A model generated the notes under the pieces. That model did not search any database and was not told where the DNA came from. It was given only the letters and a program-made list of their open reading frames with translations. A DNA stretch of 60,666 nucleotides from Comamonadaceae bacterium (GTDB taxonomy: Bacteria; Pseudomonadota; Gammaproteobacteria; Burkholderiales; Burkholderiaceae_C). The position numbers and the translations under genes are program-made. Shown here piece after piece: positions 1-8,743 of the stretch. Positions within the stretch are counted from its first letter, which is position 1; the number at the start of each line of letters is the position of its first letter. Where the stretch lies: NCBI GenBank assembly GCA_947452785.1, contig CANGDZ010000013.1, positions 1-60,666 on the forward strand. Reading direction: 5' to 3'.

Positions 1-765
1 CGATTTTTTGGCAACGATGATATTGCCAAAATCTTCGGGCCTGAGCATGCGCGACTGCACCTGCACGACGCGCTCTTGCGCCGCTGATTTGAGCGTACCC
101 ACCGGCACGTCTTGGTTTTCGTTGCGCACTGCATTGACCACCTGGTCGACCGAGACGCCAAAAGCCTCCATGGCATCGGGCTTGAGGTAAAGATTGAGTT
201 CACGCCGGCTGCCGCCCACCACGGTGACCGAGCCAACGCCGCGCACGTTTTCCAGTTTTTTCTTAAGCACCTGCTCTGACCAGTTGGTCAACTCGACCGG
301 CGTGGGTGCTTTGCCTTGGGGCGTCGCCTGCGGGATGACCGCCAGCGACCACACGGCGCGACTGGCCGGATCAAAGCGCAGCACACGCGGCTCTTTCACT
401 TCGGTTCTGAGCAAGGATTTGACGGCGGCCACTTTTTCGCGAACATCCTCTGCGGCTTTGCGGCTGTTGGTGTTCAAGTCAAACTCCAGCACCACCACTG
501 ACTGACCCTCGTAGGTACGCGAGGTAAGTGCGCTGATGCCGGCGATGGAGTTGACGCCTTCTTCGATTTTCTTGGTGACTTCGCTTTCGACAATTTCAGG
601 GCTGGCGCCGGGGTATTCGGTCAAGACCACCACCACCGGGAAATCGATGTTCGGAAACTGATCGACCTTCAGGCGCTGCAACGAGAACAAGCCCAACACC
701 ACGATGGCGAGCATGACCATGGTCGCGAAGACCGGATTTTTCAGACTGACTTTGGTGAACCACAT
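1..765 (-). CDS. RND multidrug efflux pump permease, N-terminal part (cut by window edge)
   Basis: AcrB/MexB-type inner-membrane permease that would export drugs or toxic compounds using the proton gradient. Only the first 255 codons lie in the window. The ATG is at 765 and the protein begins MWFTKVSLKNPVFATMV, the usual N-terminal first membrane segment. RND-family motifs follow: VDQFPNIDFP, YPGASPEIVE, and a porter-domain stretch around RGVGSVTVVGG. It lies 8 bp after the adaptor gene, so it is the distal gene of a tetR-adaptor-permease operon. The outer-membrane partner is not seen. Substrate unknown. Confidence 0.9.
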   Translation of the reverse strand, partial: MWFTKVSLKNPVFATMVMLAIVVLGLFSLQRLKVDQFPNIDFPVVVVLTEYPGASPEIVESEVTKKIEEGVNSIAGISALTSRTYEGQSVVVLEFDLNTNSRKAAEDVREKVAAVKSLLRTEVKEPRVLRFDPASRAVWSLAVIPQATPQGKAPTPVELTNWSEQVLKKKLENVRGVGSVTVVGGSRRELNLYLKPDAMEAFGVSVDQVVNAVRNENQDVPVGTLKSAAQERVVQVQSRMLRPEDFGNIIVAKKS

Positions 766-773
766 GGCGCGCT

Positions 774-1937
774 TTAAGGTTTCACGGCGGTGAATTTCAC
801 CCGCGTGCCTTCGCGCACTGCGCCTGAGCTGGCTCCCAGGATTTGCGCGCCTTCAGTGAGCGTGGCGCCCACACCGGTCACGGCCACCCTATTTTGTTCA
901 CCCACTTGTCCGCGCGCACCGAGGGTGACGGTCATGTGGCTCACTTGGCCGTTGTCGATCCACTGCACATAGGGTTGGGGTTTGTCGGTACGCACGCTGG
1001 TCACGGGCACGGCCAATGCCGAAATCTCGGTGGTGGCCAGTTGCCCTTGTACAAACAGACCTTGACGCAGTTCGGATTGGCGGGATTCGGGTTGATTTTT
1101 CACGCCCAAATAAATCATCACGCTGCGACTGCCCGCTTGGACGCTGGGGTTGATGCGCAGCACGCGTGCTTGGACGACGCCCTGGTTGCCTTCCATGGTC
1201 AAGCTGGCGCTTTGGCCGATGCGCACAGCCGCTGCGTCGGAGGATGGAATGGCGGCTTCGATTTCCAGTTGGTTCAGATCCACGATCTCCACAATTCGGG
1301 CATCCAATGCCACGCGCTCGCCGGGCTGAGCCAAGCGTTGTGCAATCTGACCTGACAACGGGGCCTTGAGGACGGTGTCGTCAACCGACTTTCGCGCCAC
1401 GTCGAGCGCAGCCACAGCCGCCAGGTGGCTGGCCTTGGCGCCATTCAAGTTGGACAGCGAGGTGTCCAAAGCCGTTTTGGAAATAAAGCCTTGATCGACC
1501 AGGGCTTGGTTGTTGTCAAATTGCTTTTGCGCCACTTCGACTTGCGCTGTGGCTGCATCGACCTGTCTTTGTGCTTGGCGCTGGCGGGCCAGGTATTCGG
1601 TCGGATCAATGCGTGCAACCACTTGTCCTTGCTTGACCCGATCGCCTTCACGCAGCGTGAAGTCCATCAACTCACCGACCACGCGTGCTTTGACCATGGC
1701 CGAGTTCACCGCTTTCAGCGTGCCGGACACGGGCAGACCTTGACTCAGGGTCAAGGTCTGGGCAACCACGATGTCGGAGGGCGCCAGCTCCAACGTTTGC
1801 GCTACCACTTTGGCGGCCTCGGCCGCAGCACTGGTGGCTTGCGCCGCCGCTTTGCGTTGCGCGACCCATTGATAGGTGCCGAAAGCGGCAGCCAAAATAA
1901 CAGTTGCCATCAGCGCGTGGCGCAGAGAAAGTTTCAT
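774..1937 (-). CDS. RND efflux periplasmic adaptor (membrane fusion protein)
   Basis: 387 aa. Links an RND permease to an outer-membrane channel. It has an N-terminal membrane anchor (about residues 7-26), then a biotinyl-lipoyl-like segment (VVARIDPTEYLARQRQAQ), a coiled-coil hairpin rich in Ala and Gln (about 115-165), a second lipoyl half (TVLKAPLSGQIAQRLAQPGE) and a C-terminal beta-barrel region. The order is typical of HlyD/AcrA-family adaptors and the length is normal. The start lies 4 bp after the tetR stop and the permease follows by 8 bp, so the three genes are almost certainly cotranscribed. Confidence 0.9.
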   Translation of the reverse strand: MKLSLRHALMATVILAAAFGTYQWVAQRKAAAQATSAAAEAAKVVAQTLELAPSDIVVAQTLTLSQGLPVSGTLKAVNSAMVKARVVGELMDFTLREGDRVKQGQVVARIDPTEYLARQRQAQRQVDAATAQVEVAQKQFDNNQALVDQGFISKTALDTSLSNLNGAKASHLAAVAALDVARKSVDDTVLKAPLSGQIAQRLAQPGERVALDARIVEIVDLNQLEIEAAIPSSDAAAVRIGQSASLTMEGNQGVVQARVLRINPSVQAGSRSVMIYLGVKNQPESRQSELRQGLFVQGQLATTEISALAVPVTSVRTDKPQPYVQWIDNGQVSHMTVTLGARGQVGEQNRVAVTGVGATLTEGAQILGASSGAVREGTRVKFTAVKP

Positions 1938-1941
1938 GGGT

Positions 1942-2580
1942 TCAATGTCCTATAGCCATGCCACGCACCAACAGATCGGCGTGTTGGGTGATGAATTTTT
2001 CGGCGGTGATCGGCAATTTGTCATGGCTGCAAGCGCCAGTAGCGTGCTTTTCCATGACCAAAAAGATCAAGGGGGCCATGACCGAGTAAATGGCGTTATC
2101 AACATCAATGGCGCGAAACTCACCGCGGTCGATGCCGCGTTGCAAGACAAAGCGCACCAACGAATGAGCCGGCTGAATCACCTTGTTGCGAAAGAATTCG
2201 GCCAATTCTGGAAAATTACCAGCCTCGCTCATCATGAGCTTGGAAATGCCAGAGGCTTTTGTCGCGCCATAGCGGCGCCACCATTCGAGCATCATCCAAG
2301 TGAGCAGTTCGCCGCTGTTGCCCGCAAAGTTTTCGGCTTCGGTAATGCCTTCGGCCACTGGGCGTGCCACGTTTTCCATCACCACTGCTTTGAACAGCTC
2401 TTCTTTGCTCGGAAAGTACAAGAACAAAGTGCCTTTGGACACTCCGGCGCGGATGGCGACTTCTTCAGAGCGTGTGGCCGCAAAGCCTTTTTCCACAAAC
2501 AAATCCAAAGCCGCCTCCAGTAACTCACCGGGGCGGTCTTGTTTGCGGCGTTCTCTTTTGTGGGGTTGCGGCTCGGACAC
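1942..2580 (-). CDS. TetR/AcrR-family repressor of the adjacent RND pump
   Basis: 212 aa, starting with GTG. The N-terminal helix-turn-helix is clear (EEVAIRAGVSKGTLFLYFPS, about residues 40-60), followed by an alpha-helical ligand-binding half typical of TetR proteins. It is the first gene of the operon with the adaptor and the RND permease, so local auto- and efflux regulation is the natural inference. An imperfect palindrome at 2589-2610, just upstream of the start, is the likely operator. The inducer cannot be read from sequence. Confidence 0.9.
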   Translation of the reverse strand: MSEPQPHKRERRKQDRPGELLEAALDLFVEKGFAATRSEEVAIRAGVSKGTLFLYFPSKEELFKAVVMENVARPVAEGITEAENFAGNSGELLTWMMLEWWRRYGATKASGISKLMMSEAGNFPELAEFFRNKVIQPAHSLVRFVLQRGIDRGEFRAIDVDNAIYSVMAPLIFLVMEKHATGACSHDKLPITAEKFITQHADLLVRGMAIGH

Positions 2581-2588
2581 GTGGGGTT

Positions 2589-2610
2589 TTAATGACTGAC
2601 TGGTTATTAA
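2589..2610. promoter_or_regulatory. Candidate TetR operator
   Basis: A 22-bp imperfect palindrome with outer arms TTAATgAC and GTtATTAA, 9 bp upstream of the tetR start. Position and symmetry fit an autoregulatory TetR site. Binding is inferred. Confidence 0.45.
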
Positions 2611-2700
2611 TGTAAATCATCGCCACCGCCTCGTCAATCTGACCCCCGGGACAAGCTGGTGTCAAGTGAGACCTTCAGCGTTAGTCCAACCCAAGGAAAT

Positions 2701-3921
2701 TCAGCGCAAAGCACGCAGCAGTTTTTGTCCAGCGCGGCCGTTGACCTCATGGCCTAAGCGGGTCTGTTCGGCCTTGATGGCGATGCGGCTTTTCTCACCC
2801 ATCATGCCGTCAATCTCTCCAATGTCGTGGCCGCGGCCACTCAGCAGAGTTTGAATTTCCCGCCGCTGCGCGCGCGACAGACCGGCGTCGTCGGTGGGCC
2901 ATGGCGTGGCAAACGGCTTCGCACCGCGCAGCCGGTCGGACAAATGGGCAATCGCCAGGCCATAGCTTTCTGCTGCGTTGTAGCTGTAAATAGAATCGAA
3001 GTTGCGGAACACCAAAAACGCGGGGCCTTTAGCTCCGGCGGGGGTCATTAGCCCTGCCGGGTTGCCATTCAAGGGCAGGGCGCTGCCGTCCACCTGCGTC
3101 AGACCGCGCGCGGCCCACTCGCTCAACGCTCGTTTGGTTTTGCGGCCTTCGCCAGACACATCGGTGCCAGGCGGCAGCTTGACTTCAAAGCCCCAGACCT
3201 GTGCTGGGTTCCAGCCGGCTTTGCTTAAAAAATAGGCGGTGGAGGCCAGCGCGTCCGGCACGCTGTCCATCAGGTCGCGGCGGCCGTCCCCATCAAAGTC
3301 TTGGGCCAGGCGCTCAAAGGTGGTGGGCATGAACTGGGTGTGGCCAAACGCACCGGCCCAAGAACCGACCAGCCGCTCGGGCGCGATGTGCCCGGCTTGC
3401 AAGATGCGCAGCGTGGCATAGAACTCGCCGCGGAAATAAGTTTGCCGGTTGCCAAAGCAAGACAGGGTGCCCAGCGCTTGGGTCAATGGGTATTTGCCAA
3501 AGGTTTGGCCAAAGTTGCTTTCCACGCCCCATACCGCGACCACCGTGGCCGGGTCCACGCCATATTGGGCTGCAACTTTGTCCAGCAGCTCTCGGTACTT
3601 GGCCAGTTGTGCCTGGCCTTCGGCGACCCGCTCGTCGTCCACCAAGGCGGCCAGGTAGTCCCAAATCGGCATGCGGAATTCAGGCTGGTTGTTCATCTTT
3701 TCCAAGATGCCCATGTCGGGATTCAAGCCTTGGGTGAAGCGGGCAAAGCTGTCTTCTTTCACGCCCGCCGCTTTGGCTGGACTGCGCAAGCCAGACAGAC
3801 ATTGCTGGAATTCGGTTTGGCCCCAGGCCGGGGAGGCCAGTGCCGCCGAGATAAGGACAAGCGGCAAGCAGGTGCGAACACTGAAAAAACGGGGAGGGCG
3901 TGGGGCAGAGTGGCAAGACAT
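2701..3921 (-). CDS. Lytic murein transglycosylase, MltB family
   Basis: 406 aa. Periplasmic enzyme cleaving the MurNAc-GlcNAc bond of peptidoglycan to give 1,6-anhydro ends. Residues 1-34 form a signal peptide ending at SPAWGQ. The SLT_2/MltB catalytic domain follows, with the putative catalytic Glu134 in VAVWGVESNFGQTFG and the conserved GAFGHTQFMPTTF. A peptidoglycan-binding helical domain (about 345-406, SRAQRREIQTLLSGRG) ends the protein. I chose the ATG at 3921: the frame stays open far upstream, but that extension would run through lemA on the other strand and lacks a signal peptide at its start. Confidence 0.9.
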   Translation of the reverse strand: MSCHSAPRPPRFFSVRTCLPLVLISAALASPAWGQTEFQQCLSGLRSPAKAAGVKEDSFARFTQGLNPDMGILEKMNNQPEFRMPIWDYLAALVDDERVAEGQAQLAKYRELLDKVAAQYGVDPATVVAVWGVESNFGQTFGKYPLTQALGTLSCFGNRQTYFRGEFYATLRILQAGHIAPERLVGSWAGAFGHTQFMPTTFERLAQDFDGDGRRDLMDSVPDALASTAYFLSKAGWNPAQVWGFEVKLPPGTDVSGEGRKTKRALSEWAARGLTQVDGSALPLNGNPAGLMTPAGAKGPAFLVFRNFDSIYSYNAAESYGLAIAHLSDRLRGAKPFATPWPTDDAGLSRAQRREIQTLLSGRGHDIGEIDGMMGEKSRIAIKAEQTRLGHEVNGRAGQKLLRALR

Positions 3922-4032
3922 GCGTGGGATTGTAGAGATCTGCCTGGCTGATGCCCCTGTTGTGTGCGGTTTGTTCGCTTGACTTTCTTGTGAAGGGTGT
4001 ACGCTTGCAGCCTTGTATTGAAAGGATGCTTT

Positions 4033-4632
4033 ATGTCTCAGATATTGTCGCGTTGGATGATGGCCTTGCTGGTGGTGACTGCCTTGAGTGGCTGCGGCTA
4101 CAACGACTTTCAAAAGCTCGATGAAGAGACCCGTGGAGCCTGGAGCGAGGTGCTCAACCAGTACCAGCGCCGAGCCGATTTGGTGCCCAACTTGGTGGCC
4201 ACCGTCAAGGGCGAGGCTTCTTTTGAGCAAGACACCTTGACCCAGGTGATCGAGGCCCGCGCCAAGGCCACCGCCATGCAGGTGACGCCCGAGACCTTGA
4301 ACAACCCAGAAGCGTTCAAGAAGTTTCAAGAAGTTCAAGGCCAATTGGGTTCTGCGCTCAGCCGCTTGATGGTGGTGTCTGAACAGTACCCCAGCTTGAA
4401 GGCGAACCAAGCTTTCAGTGATTTGCGCGTGCAACTTGAAGGCACCGAAAACCGCATCACCGTGGCGCGCAACCGCTACATCAAAGCCGTGCAGGCCTAC
4501 AACATCTTGGTGCGCAGTTTGCCCAGCAATCTGACGGCCATGGTCATGGGCTACAAGGCCAAAGAGGGCTTCACTGTGGCGAACGAAGCGCAAATTTCGC
4601 TACCGCCCACCGTGGACTTCAACAAGAAGTAA
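4033..4632 (+). CDS. lemA: LemA family lipoprotein
   Basis: 199 aa, starting at the ATG at 4033 with AAAGGA 7 bp upstream; a longer GTG-initiated reading is possible but would bury the signal peptide. The signal ends in a lipobox, ALSGC, with Cys21 as the lipidated residue. The rest is the long helical LemA fold, including the family stretch AWSEVLNQYQRRADLVPNLV. LemA proteins are membrane-attached and of unclear role; they usually sit next to TPM-domain genes, as here. It is the first gene of a three-gene operon and diverges from the transglycosylase gene. Confidence 0.92.
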   Translation: MSQILSRWMMALLVVTALSGCGYNDFQKLDEETRGAWSEVLNQYQRRADLVPNLVATVKGEASFEQDTLTQVIEARAKATAMQVTPETLNNPEAFKKFQEVQGQLGSALSRLMVVSEQYPSLKANQAFSDLRVQLEGTENRITVARNRYIKAVQAYNILVRSLPSNLTAMVMGYKAKEGFTVANEAQISLPPTVDFNKK

Positions 4633-4635
4633 GCC

Positions 4636-5523
4636 ATGGCTTTGCTTTTGCATTCTGTCTGGCGTCGCCTGCTGACAGGCCTTTGCCTGTTGCTGACCTT
4701 GGGGTTGGTGCAGTCACAAGTGCAGGCGCAAGAGCCGCTGCCGGTCCCCGCCTTGACGGGGCACCTCATGGACAGCAGCGGCACCCTGTCGGCAGGGGAT
4801 GCGGCGAGCATTGAGCAGCAACTCGCTGGGCTGGAGCAGCGCAGCGGCACGCAGGTGGTGGTGTGGATGCTGCCCAGCACCGCGCCTGAAGATATTTTTT
4901 CTTATGCCAACCGTGTGGCCAATGTGTGGAAGATTGGCCGCAAAGACGTGGGCGACGGCCTGTTGATCGTGGTGGCTGTGCAAGACCGGCGTATGCGCAT
5001 CGAGGTGGCGAAATCCTTGGAGGGTGCCATCCCTGATTTGGCCGCCAAACAGATCATCGAGGGCTACATGATGCCTGCCTTCAAGCGTGGCGATTACGCG
5101 GGGGGTGTGAAGCAAGCCATTGACGCGTTGGGTCAGCGCATCACGGGCGAGCACCTGCCCGCACCGGAGCAGCCTTCAGCGCAAAGTGGTTTCTCCTGGG
5201 ACCATAACTGGTCGTTTTTACTATTTGGCCTGTTGGCGGTCAGCCAGATGCTGCGGCGTTTGTTCGGGCGTGGCCCGGGCGCGGTGATTGCCGGCTTGGC
5301 TGGGGCTGGCTTGGCCTATGTACTCACCGCCAGCTTGATGCTAGCGCTGGGCGTGGGCGTGGCTGCCGTGGTTTGGGGTTTGCTCGGCGGCTTGGCTTCT
5401 CCCAGTCTGAACTCAGGTCTAGGCCGAGGGCGCGGCGGTGGTGGCTGGGGAGGTGGCGGCGGTGGTTTTAGCTCCGGCGGCGGTGGTGATTTCGGTGGCG
5501 GCGGCGCCAGCGGCAAATGGTGA
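4636..5523 (+). CDS. TPM-domain protein with glycine-rich tail (YgcG-like)
   Basis: 295 aa. It has a signal peptide (about 1-32), a TPM_phosphatase domain (about 40-175; LMDSSGTLSAGDAASIEQQL through KDVGDGLLIVVAVQDRRMRI), one or two membrane segments around 195-260, and a low-complexity tail made almost only of Gly, Ser, Trp and Phe. This is the standard architecture of the TPM partner of LemA. It begins 3 bp after lemA and its end overlaps the next ORF region. Function unproven; a role at the envelope is inferred. Confidence 0.88.
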   Translation: MALLLHSVWRRLLTGLCLLLTLGLVQSQVQAQEPLPVPALTGHLMDSSGTLSAGDAASIEQQLAGLEQRSGTQVVVWMLPSTAPEDIFSYANRVANVWKIGRKDVGDGLLIVVAVQDRRMRIEVAKSLEGAIPDLAAKQIIEGYMMPAFKRGDYAGGVKQAIDALGQRITGEHLPAPEQPSAQSGFSWDHNWSFLLFGLLAVSQMLRRLFGRGPGAVIAGLAGAGLAYVLTASLMLALGVGVAAVVWGLLGGLASPSLNSGLGRGRGGGGWGGGGGGFSSGGGGDFGGGGASGKW

Positions 5524-5534
5524 AGGAAAACACA

Positions 5535-6116
5535 ATGCCCTCACAGTCTTCCCATTCCTCTGCCTTCAGCGCTTGGCTGCTGGCCTTGCCCTTGTGGTGG
5601 CGTCATGCCCTGGCGGATGTGCGCGGCAGTGCCCGCGTTTTGCCGCAAGCCAGCTTGGCAAGGATCGAGGCGCATGTGGCACAGGGAGAGCGCCAGCACA
5701 CCGGCCAAGTTCGAGTCTGCGTCGAAACCCATTTGCCGCGCAGTTATTTGTGGCGCTTTGTTCGGCAAGGCACGCCCTTACCGCAGTTGATTGCGCAACG
5801 GGCTTTGATGCTGTTTGCCAAGCTCAGGGTCTGGGACACCGATCGCAACAACGGCGTGTTGATTTATGTGCTGCTTGCCGAACGCGCGATTCACGTCGTG
5901 GCCGATCGGGGTGTGAATGCCTTGGTGGCGCCAGACGGCTGGTCGTTGGTGATTGCGCCGATGCAGCAAGCCTTTGCCCAAGGTGATTTTGAAGCAGGAC
6001 TGCTGCAGGCGGTGGACGCTGTATCGGAAGTCATGGCGCGGCATTTTCCCGCGAGCTTGAATGCCGACCGGCCTGTGCGGTCGGATGCCATGCCCGATGC
6101 GCCGGTGCTGTTGTGA
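5535..6116 (+). CDS. Second TPM-domain protein
   Basis: 193 aa from the ATG at 5535, preceded by GAAGGA with good spacing; an in-frame ATG at 5517 overlapping the previous gene is the alternative. The body carries a degenerate TPM domain (LRVWDTDRNNGVLIYVLLAERAIHVVADRGV). It has no classical signal peptide and only a hydrophobic N-terminal stretch (about 12-22). It is third in the lemA-TPM-TPM operon, an arrangement common in beta-proteobacteria. Probably membrane-peripheral; role unknown. Confidence 0.85.
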   Translation: MPSQSSHSSAFSAWLLALPLWWRHALADVRGSARVLPQASLARIEAHVAQGERQHTGQVRVCVETHLPRSYLWRFVRQGTPLPQLIAQRALMLFAKLRVWDTDRNNGVLIYVLLAERAIHVVADRGVNALVAPDGWSLVIAPMQQAFAQGDFEAGLLQAVDAVSEVMARHFPASLNADRPVRSDAMPDAPVLL

Positions 6117-6122
6117 TTCGAC

Positions 6123-6398
6123 TCACCTAGGGTGATACAGATCGAAGGTGATCGTCACCATCAGACCCCCTTGCTCATGATTGGACAGACTCAAGGTCCC
6201 GCGCACCGCCTTGACCACGGAATCCACCAAGTCGTTGTCTTGCACCGGCTTGAGGGAGATTTTGGCTTTGTTCACATTTACAAAAAACCGCGTGCCGCCC
6301 ATGGTGCGTAATTGCTCGCTCAAAATGGGTCGGTACTGCGGCGGCAAGTCACGAAAAAACCGGATGGTGCCAGCCGTGTCTGCGCCGCTTGAATATTG
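6123..6398 (-). other. Short unrecognised ORF without a standard start, possible gene remnant
   Basis: The minus frame is open from about 6398, just after a TGA, to the stop at 6123-6125. Its composition is protein-like (for example YRPILSEQLRTMGGTRFF and LVDSVVKAVRGTLSLSN), but there is no ATG or GTG upstream of the conserved-looking part. The first usable start is a TTG at 6347, giving 74 aa. It lies immediately downstream of the response-regulator gene, where a sensor partner would be expected, so it could be the tail of a deleted protein. I do not recognise the family. Confidence 0.35.
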
Positions 6399-6442
6399 AC
6401 CCGGGGGTCAGTCGGCGTCAACAATCGGCCCTCAGAGCGAAG

Positions 6443-7177
6443 TCAAGTTGCCCCATTCGGGGCATCGTCCAGTCGGGTCACGTCGGTTGAAAAAACATAG
6501 CCGCTGCCGCGCACGGTTTTGATGAGCGCGGGTTGTTTACCGTCGTCGTTCAAGCGCTGGCGCAGGCGGCTGACTTGCACGTCCAGCGAACGGTCCAAGG
6601 GGCCAAGATCGCGGCCCCGGGTTTGTTCCATCAATTGGCTGCGGTCCAAAGTTTCGCCCGCGTGCTCCGCAAAAAATCGAAGCAAATTGAAGTCCATGCT
6701 GGTCAAGAGCACTTGCGTTCCTTCGACATCGGTCAGCATGCGCTCAACCAGATCCATGGTGAAGCCTGAAAAGCGCAAGTAGCGCGCCTTGTCGTTCGGG
6801 CCACTGAAGTTCATGCGCCGGTGCACTGCCTTGATGCGGGCTAACAGTTCACGCGGGTTGTAGGGTTTGGCCATGTAGTCATCAGCGCCCAGCTCCAGCC
6901 CGACGATGCGGTCGGTGTCGTCAGAGCTGGCGGTCAGCATGATGATCGGCACTTGGGATTGCTGGCGCACGGTTTGGCACAGGGTGAAACCATCGGTATC
7001 CGGCAGCATCACATCCAGGATGACCATGCTCAGATCGCCTTTGTACAGCTCAAACTCGGCCAAAAAACTACTGCCGTCACTGGTCGAACGTACATCGTAC
7101 TGGTGCTTTTCCAGATAGGACTTCAGCAATCGCAGGCTTATTTTGTCGTCATCGACGATCAGGATGGTGCGGGACAT
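6443..7177 (-). CDS. OmpR/PhoB-type response regulator
   Basis: 244 aa. The N-terminal receiver domain has the acidic pocket D9-D11, phospho-acceptor Asp55 (VILDVMLPDTDG), a conserved Thr/Ser region (IMLTASS) and Lys in YMAKPYNP. The C-terminal winged-helix DNA-binding domain (about 145-235) includes DRSLDVQVSRLRQRL and IKTVRGSGYVF. No histidine kinase gene is adjacent: only the short remnant-like ORF at 6123-6398 lies downstream and a long intergenic region lies upstream. It therefore looks like an orphan regulator in this window. Confidence 0.92.
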   Translation of the reverse strand: MSRTILIVDDDKISLRLLKSYLEKHQYDVRSTSDGSSFLAEFELYKGDLSMVILDVMLPDTDGFTLCQTVRQQSQVPIIMLTASSDDTDRIVGLELGADDYMAKPYNPRELLARIKAVHRRMNFSGPNDKARYLRFSGFTMDLVERMLTDVEGTQVLLTSMDFNLLRFFAEHAGETLDRSQLMEQTRGRDLGPLDRSLDVQVSRLRQRLNDDGKQPALIKTVRGSGYVFSTDVTRLDDAPNGAT

Positions 7178-7574
7178 GGCATTTCAAGTTGACTGCGGGC
7201 CGTGTAACGGGGGACTCTGGTTCGGTGCGCGCCCCTCAAAGGGCCGAGGGGTCTGTTCGAAAACGCACTTTACGTCTGTCATAACCTGACTAATTGTAAT
7301 GTTTCATTGCGTCGTCTACTGAAAGTTTCGTGCTGTAGGCATTGATTTCCTGTGTGCCCACCCCTTGGTGTAATAAAACGTATGCATATAGAATTTTCCG
7401 GCCAAAATAAATCTATATAAATCAATGACATAGATAATGTTGCAGATTTCATTTGTGGAGTTTGGTGAACTTTGAAATTACACGGCTGAACGCATAACCT
7501 CGGCGCCACTGATTGAATTTTCCGCCTGCCAATTCTGCAGGCGGGATTCAAGCACCGACTCAGAGGCTTACGCG
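7178..7574. other. Long intergenic region between the response regulator and the subtilase
   Basis: 397 bp, clearly more AT-rich than its surroundings between about 7260 and 7480. It should hold the divergent promoters of both flanking genes. I see no convincing gene. An open minus frame at 7279-7551 has poor coding character. A hairpin at 7522-7544 is listed separately. Confidence 0.6.
7522..7544 (+). other. Hairpin in the 5' leader region of the subtilase gene
   Basis: Perfect 8-bp stem CCGCCTGC/GCAGGCGG with a 7-nt loop, 30 bp upstream of the subtilase ATG. No T-run follows on either strand, so an intrinsic terminator is unlikely. It may shape the leader mRNA. Confidence 0.4.
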
Positions 7575-8684
7575 ATGACCGCTCATTTCACCGATTCTTT
7601 CAAGAGGGCTCCATTTTTGTTCAGCTTGGCTTGTGCTTTGGTGCTTTGGAGTGGTCTGACTTGCGCGCAAGAAATACCTTGGCATTTGGGCCGCGTCGAC
7701 GGCGCACAGTCTGCCCCCTCCGCCATCAATACAGCCGGTAATCATCCTGGACCGCACCGCATTGTGGTGGCGGTGATTGACAGTGGCGTGATCGCCAGCC
7801 ACCCCAGCTTGGAAGGGCAGTTGCTGCCCGGTTACGACATGATTTCAGCGCGCACCAACCTGCGCAAGAGCCGTTCCAGTAACTTCAGCCCAGATGAGCG
7901 CGACGCCAAGTGCGGCGAACGACTCCTTTCCAACTCATTTCGCACCCACGGCACCGAGGTGGCCAGCCTGATCGCAGGCAACGGGCTGGACGGTGTTTTG
8001 GGCGTGAACCCCACAAGCCAAATTGTGCCGGTTCGTTTGTTTGGGGCCTGCGCCACCTCACGTCAAGATTTGTTGGACGCCATTGCCTGGGCCGCAGGCT
8101 TTCCTGTCCAAGACGTGCCGGATAACCCTCACCCCGCACGGATCATCAATCTCAGCTTGTCGGGTGGTTTCGCGACCTGTGGTGATGATATGCAACGCTT
8201 GCTGCAACGAGTCATAGACAAAAACATCTTTGTGGTGGCGGCCGCAGGCAATAATTTTCAAAAACCATTGCAAGAACCCTCTAATTGCAAGGGCGTGATT
8301 TCGGTAGGGGCGTTGGATGCGCAAAACCGCATCGCCGCCTATTCGGCCTTGGATCCGCGCACCGTGGTGTATGCGCCAGGGGGTGGGCCGGCTTTGTCGG
8401 GCAACGAGCAATGGTCGGTGAACAAGCTCAAAGTGGCCAGTTACGAGCCTAATTTCATTGGCCAAGATCGCCCAAGCCACACTTACCGTGGTGTGGGCAC
8501 CAGTTACGCCGCGCCCATCGTCGCTGGATTCATCTCGTTGTGGTTGTCACACAAGCCAGAGAAAACGACGGCCGATTTTCTCAAGGAAATGGACCAGTTC
8601 TCACGCCAAGTCGAGCCCGTCGCAGCATGCTCAGCCTGTGTGCCGCGTGGCTTGTCCAGCATGCAGGCCATGAAGGGCTCATGA
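7575..8684 (+). CDS. Secreted subtilisin-like serine protease (peptidase S8)
   Basis: 369 aa. A signal peptide (about 1-31, ending LTCAQ) is followed by a subtilase domain with the full catalytic triad: Asp69 in VAVIDSGV, His125 in THGTEVASLIAG and Ser310 in GVGTSYAAPIVAG. The oxyanion Asn226 lies in AAAGNN. It is shorter than many S8 enzymes and has almost no propeptide between signal and catalytic domain. Several cysteines suggest disulfides, fitting a periplasmic or extracellular location. GAGG lies 9 bp upstream of the ATG. Substrate unknown. Confidence 0.92.
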   Translation: MTAHFTDSFKRAPFLFSLACALVLWSGLTCAQEIPWHLGRVDGAQSAPSAINTAGNHPGPHRIVVAVIDSGVIASHPSLEGQLLPGYDMISARTNLRKSRSSNFSPDERDAKCGERLLSNSFRTHGTEVASLIAGNGLDGVLGVNPTSQIVPVRLFGACATSRQDLLDAIAWAAGFPVQDVPDNPHPARIINLSLSGGFATCGDDMQRLLQRVIDKNIFVVAAAGNNFQKPLQEPSNCKGVISVGALDAQNRIAAYSALDPRTVVYAPGGGPALSGNEQWSVNKLKVASYEPNFIGQDRPSHTYRGVGTSYAAPIVAGFISLWLSHKPEKTTADFLKEMDQFSRQVEPVAACSACVPRGLSSMQAMKGS

Positions 8685-8707
8685 GTCTGCATCACGCGCA
8701 TTGATAC

Positions 8708-8736
8708 AACGTCGGCCGCGCGGGGCGGCCGCGTTT
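8708..8736. terminator. Bidirectional terminator between the subtilase and gcdH
   Basis: A very GC-rich hairpin: CGGCCGC (8713-8719) pairs with GCGGCCG (8725-8731), extended by AACG/CGTT with one bulged base, then TTT. It lies between two converging genes. Confidence 0.55.
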
Positions 8737-8743
8737 GCAAGAA

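Noticed and set aside
3922-4593. Upstream extension of the transglycosylase reading frame
   Set aside because: It runs antisense through lemA, which has a lipobox and a clear start, and the signal peptide of the transglycosylase begins at 3921.
6399-6414. TGACCC...GGGTCA dyad near 6400 and a similar TGACCCCCGGG near 2639
   Set aside because: Short GC-rich matches, different flanks, likely chance.
7279-7551. 90-codon minus frame in the intergenic region
   Set aside because: No ribosome-binding site, mixed composition, AT-rich DNA; not convincing as a gene.
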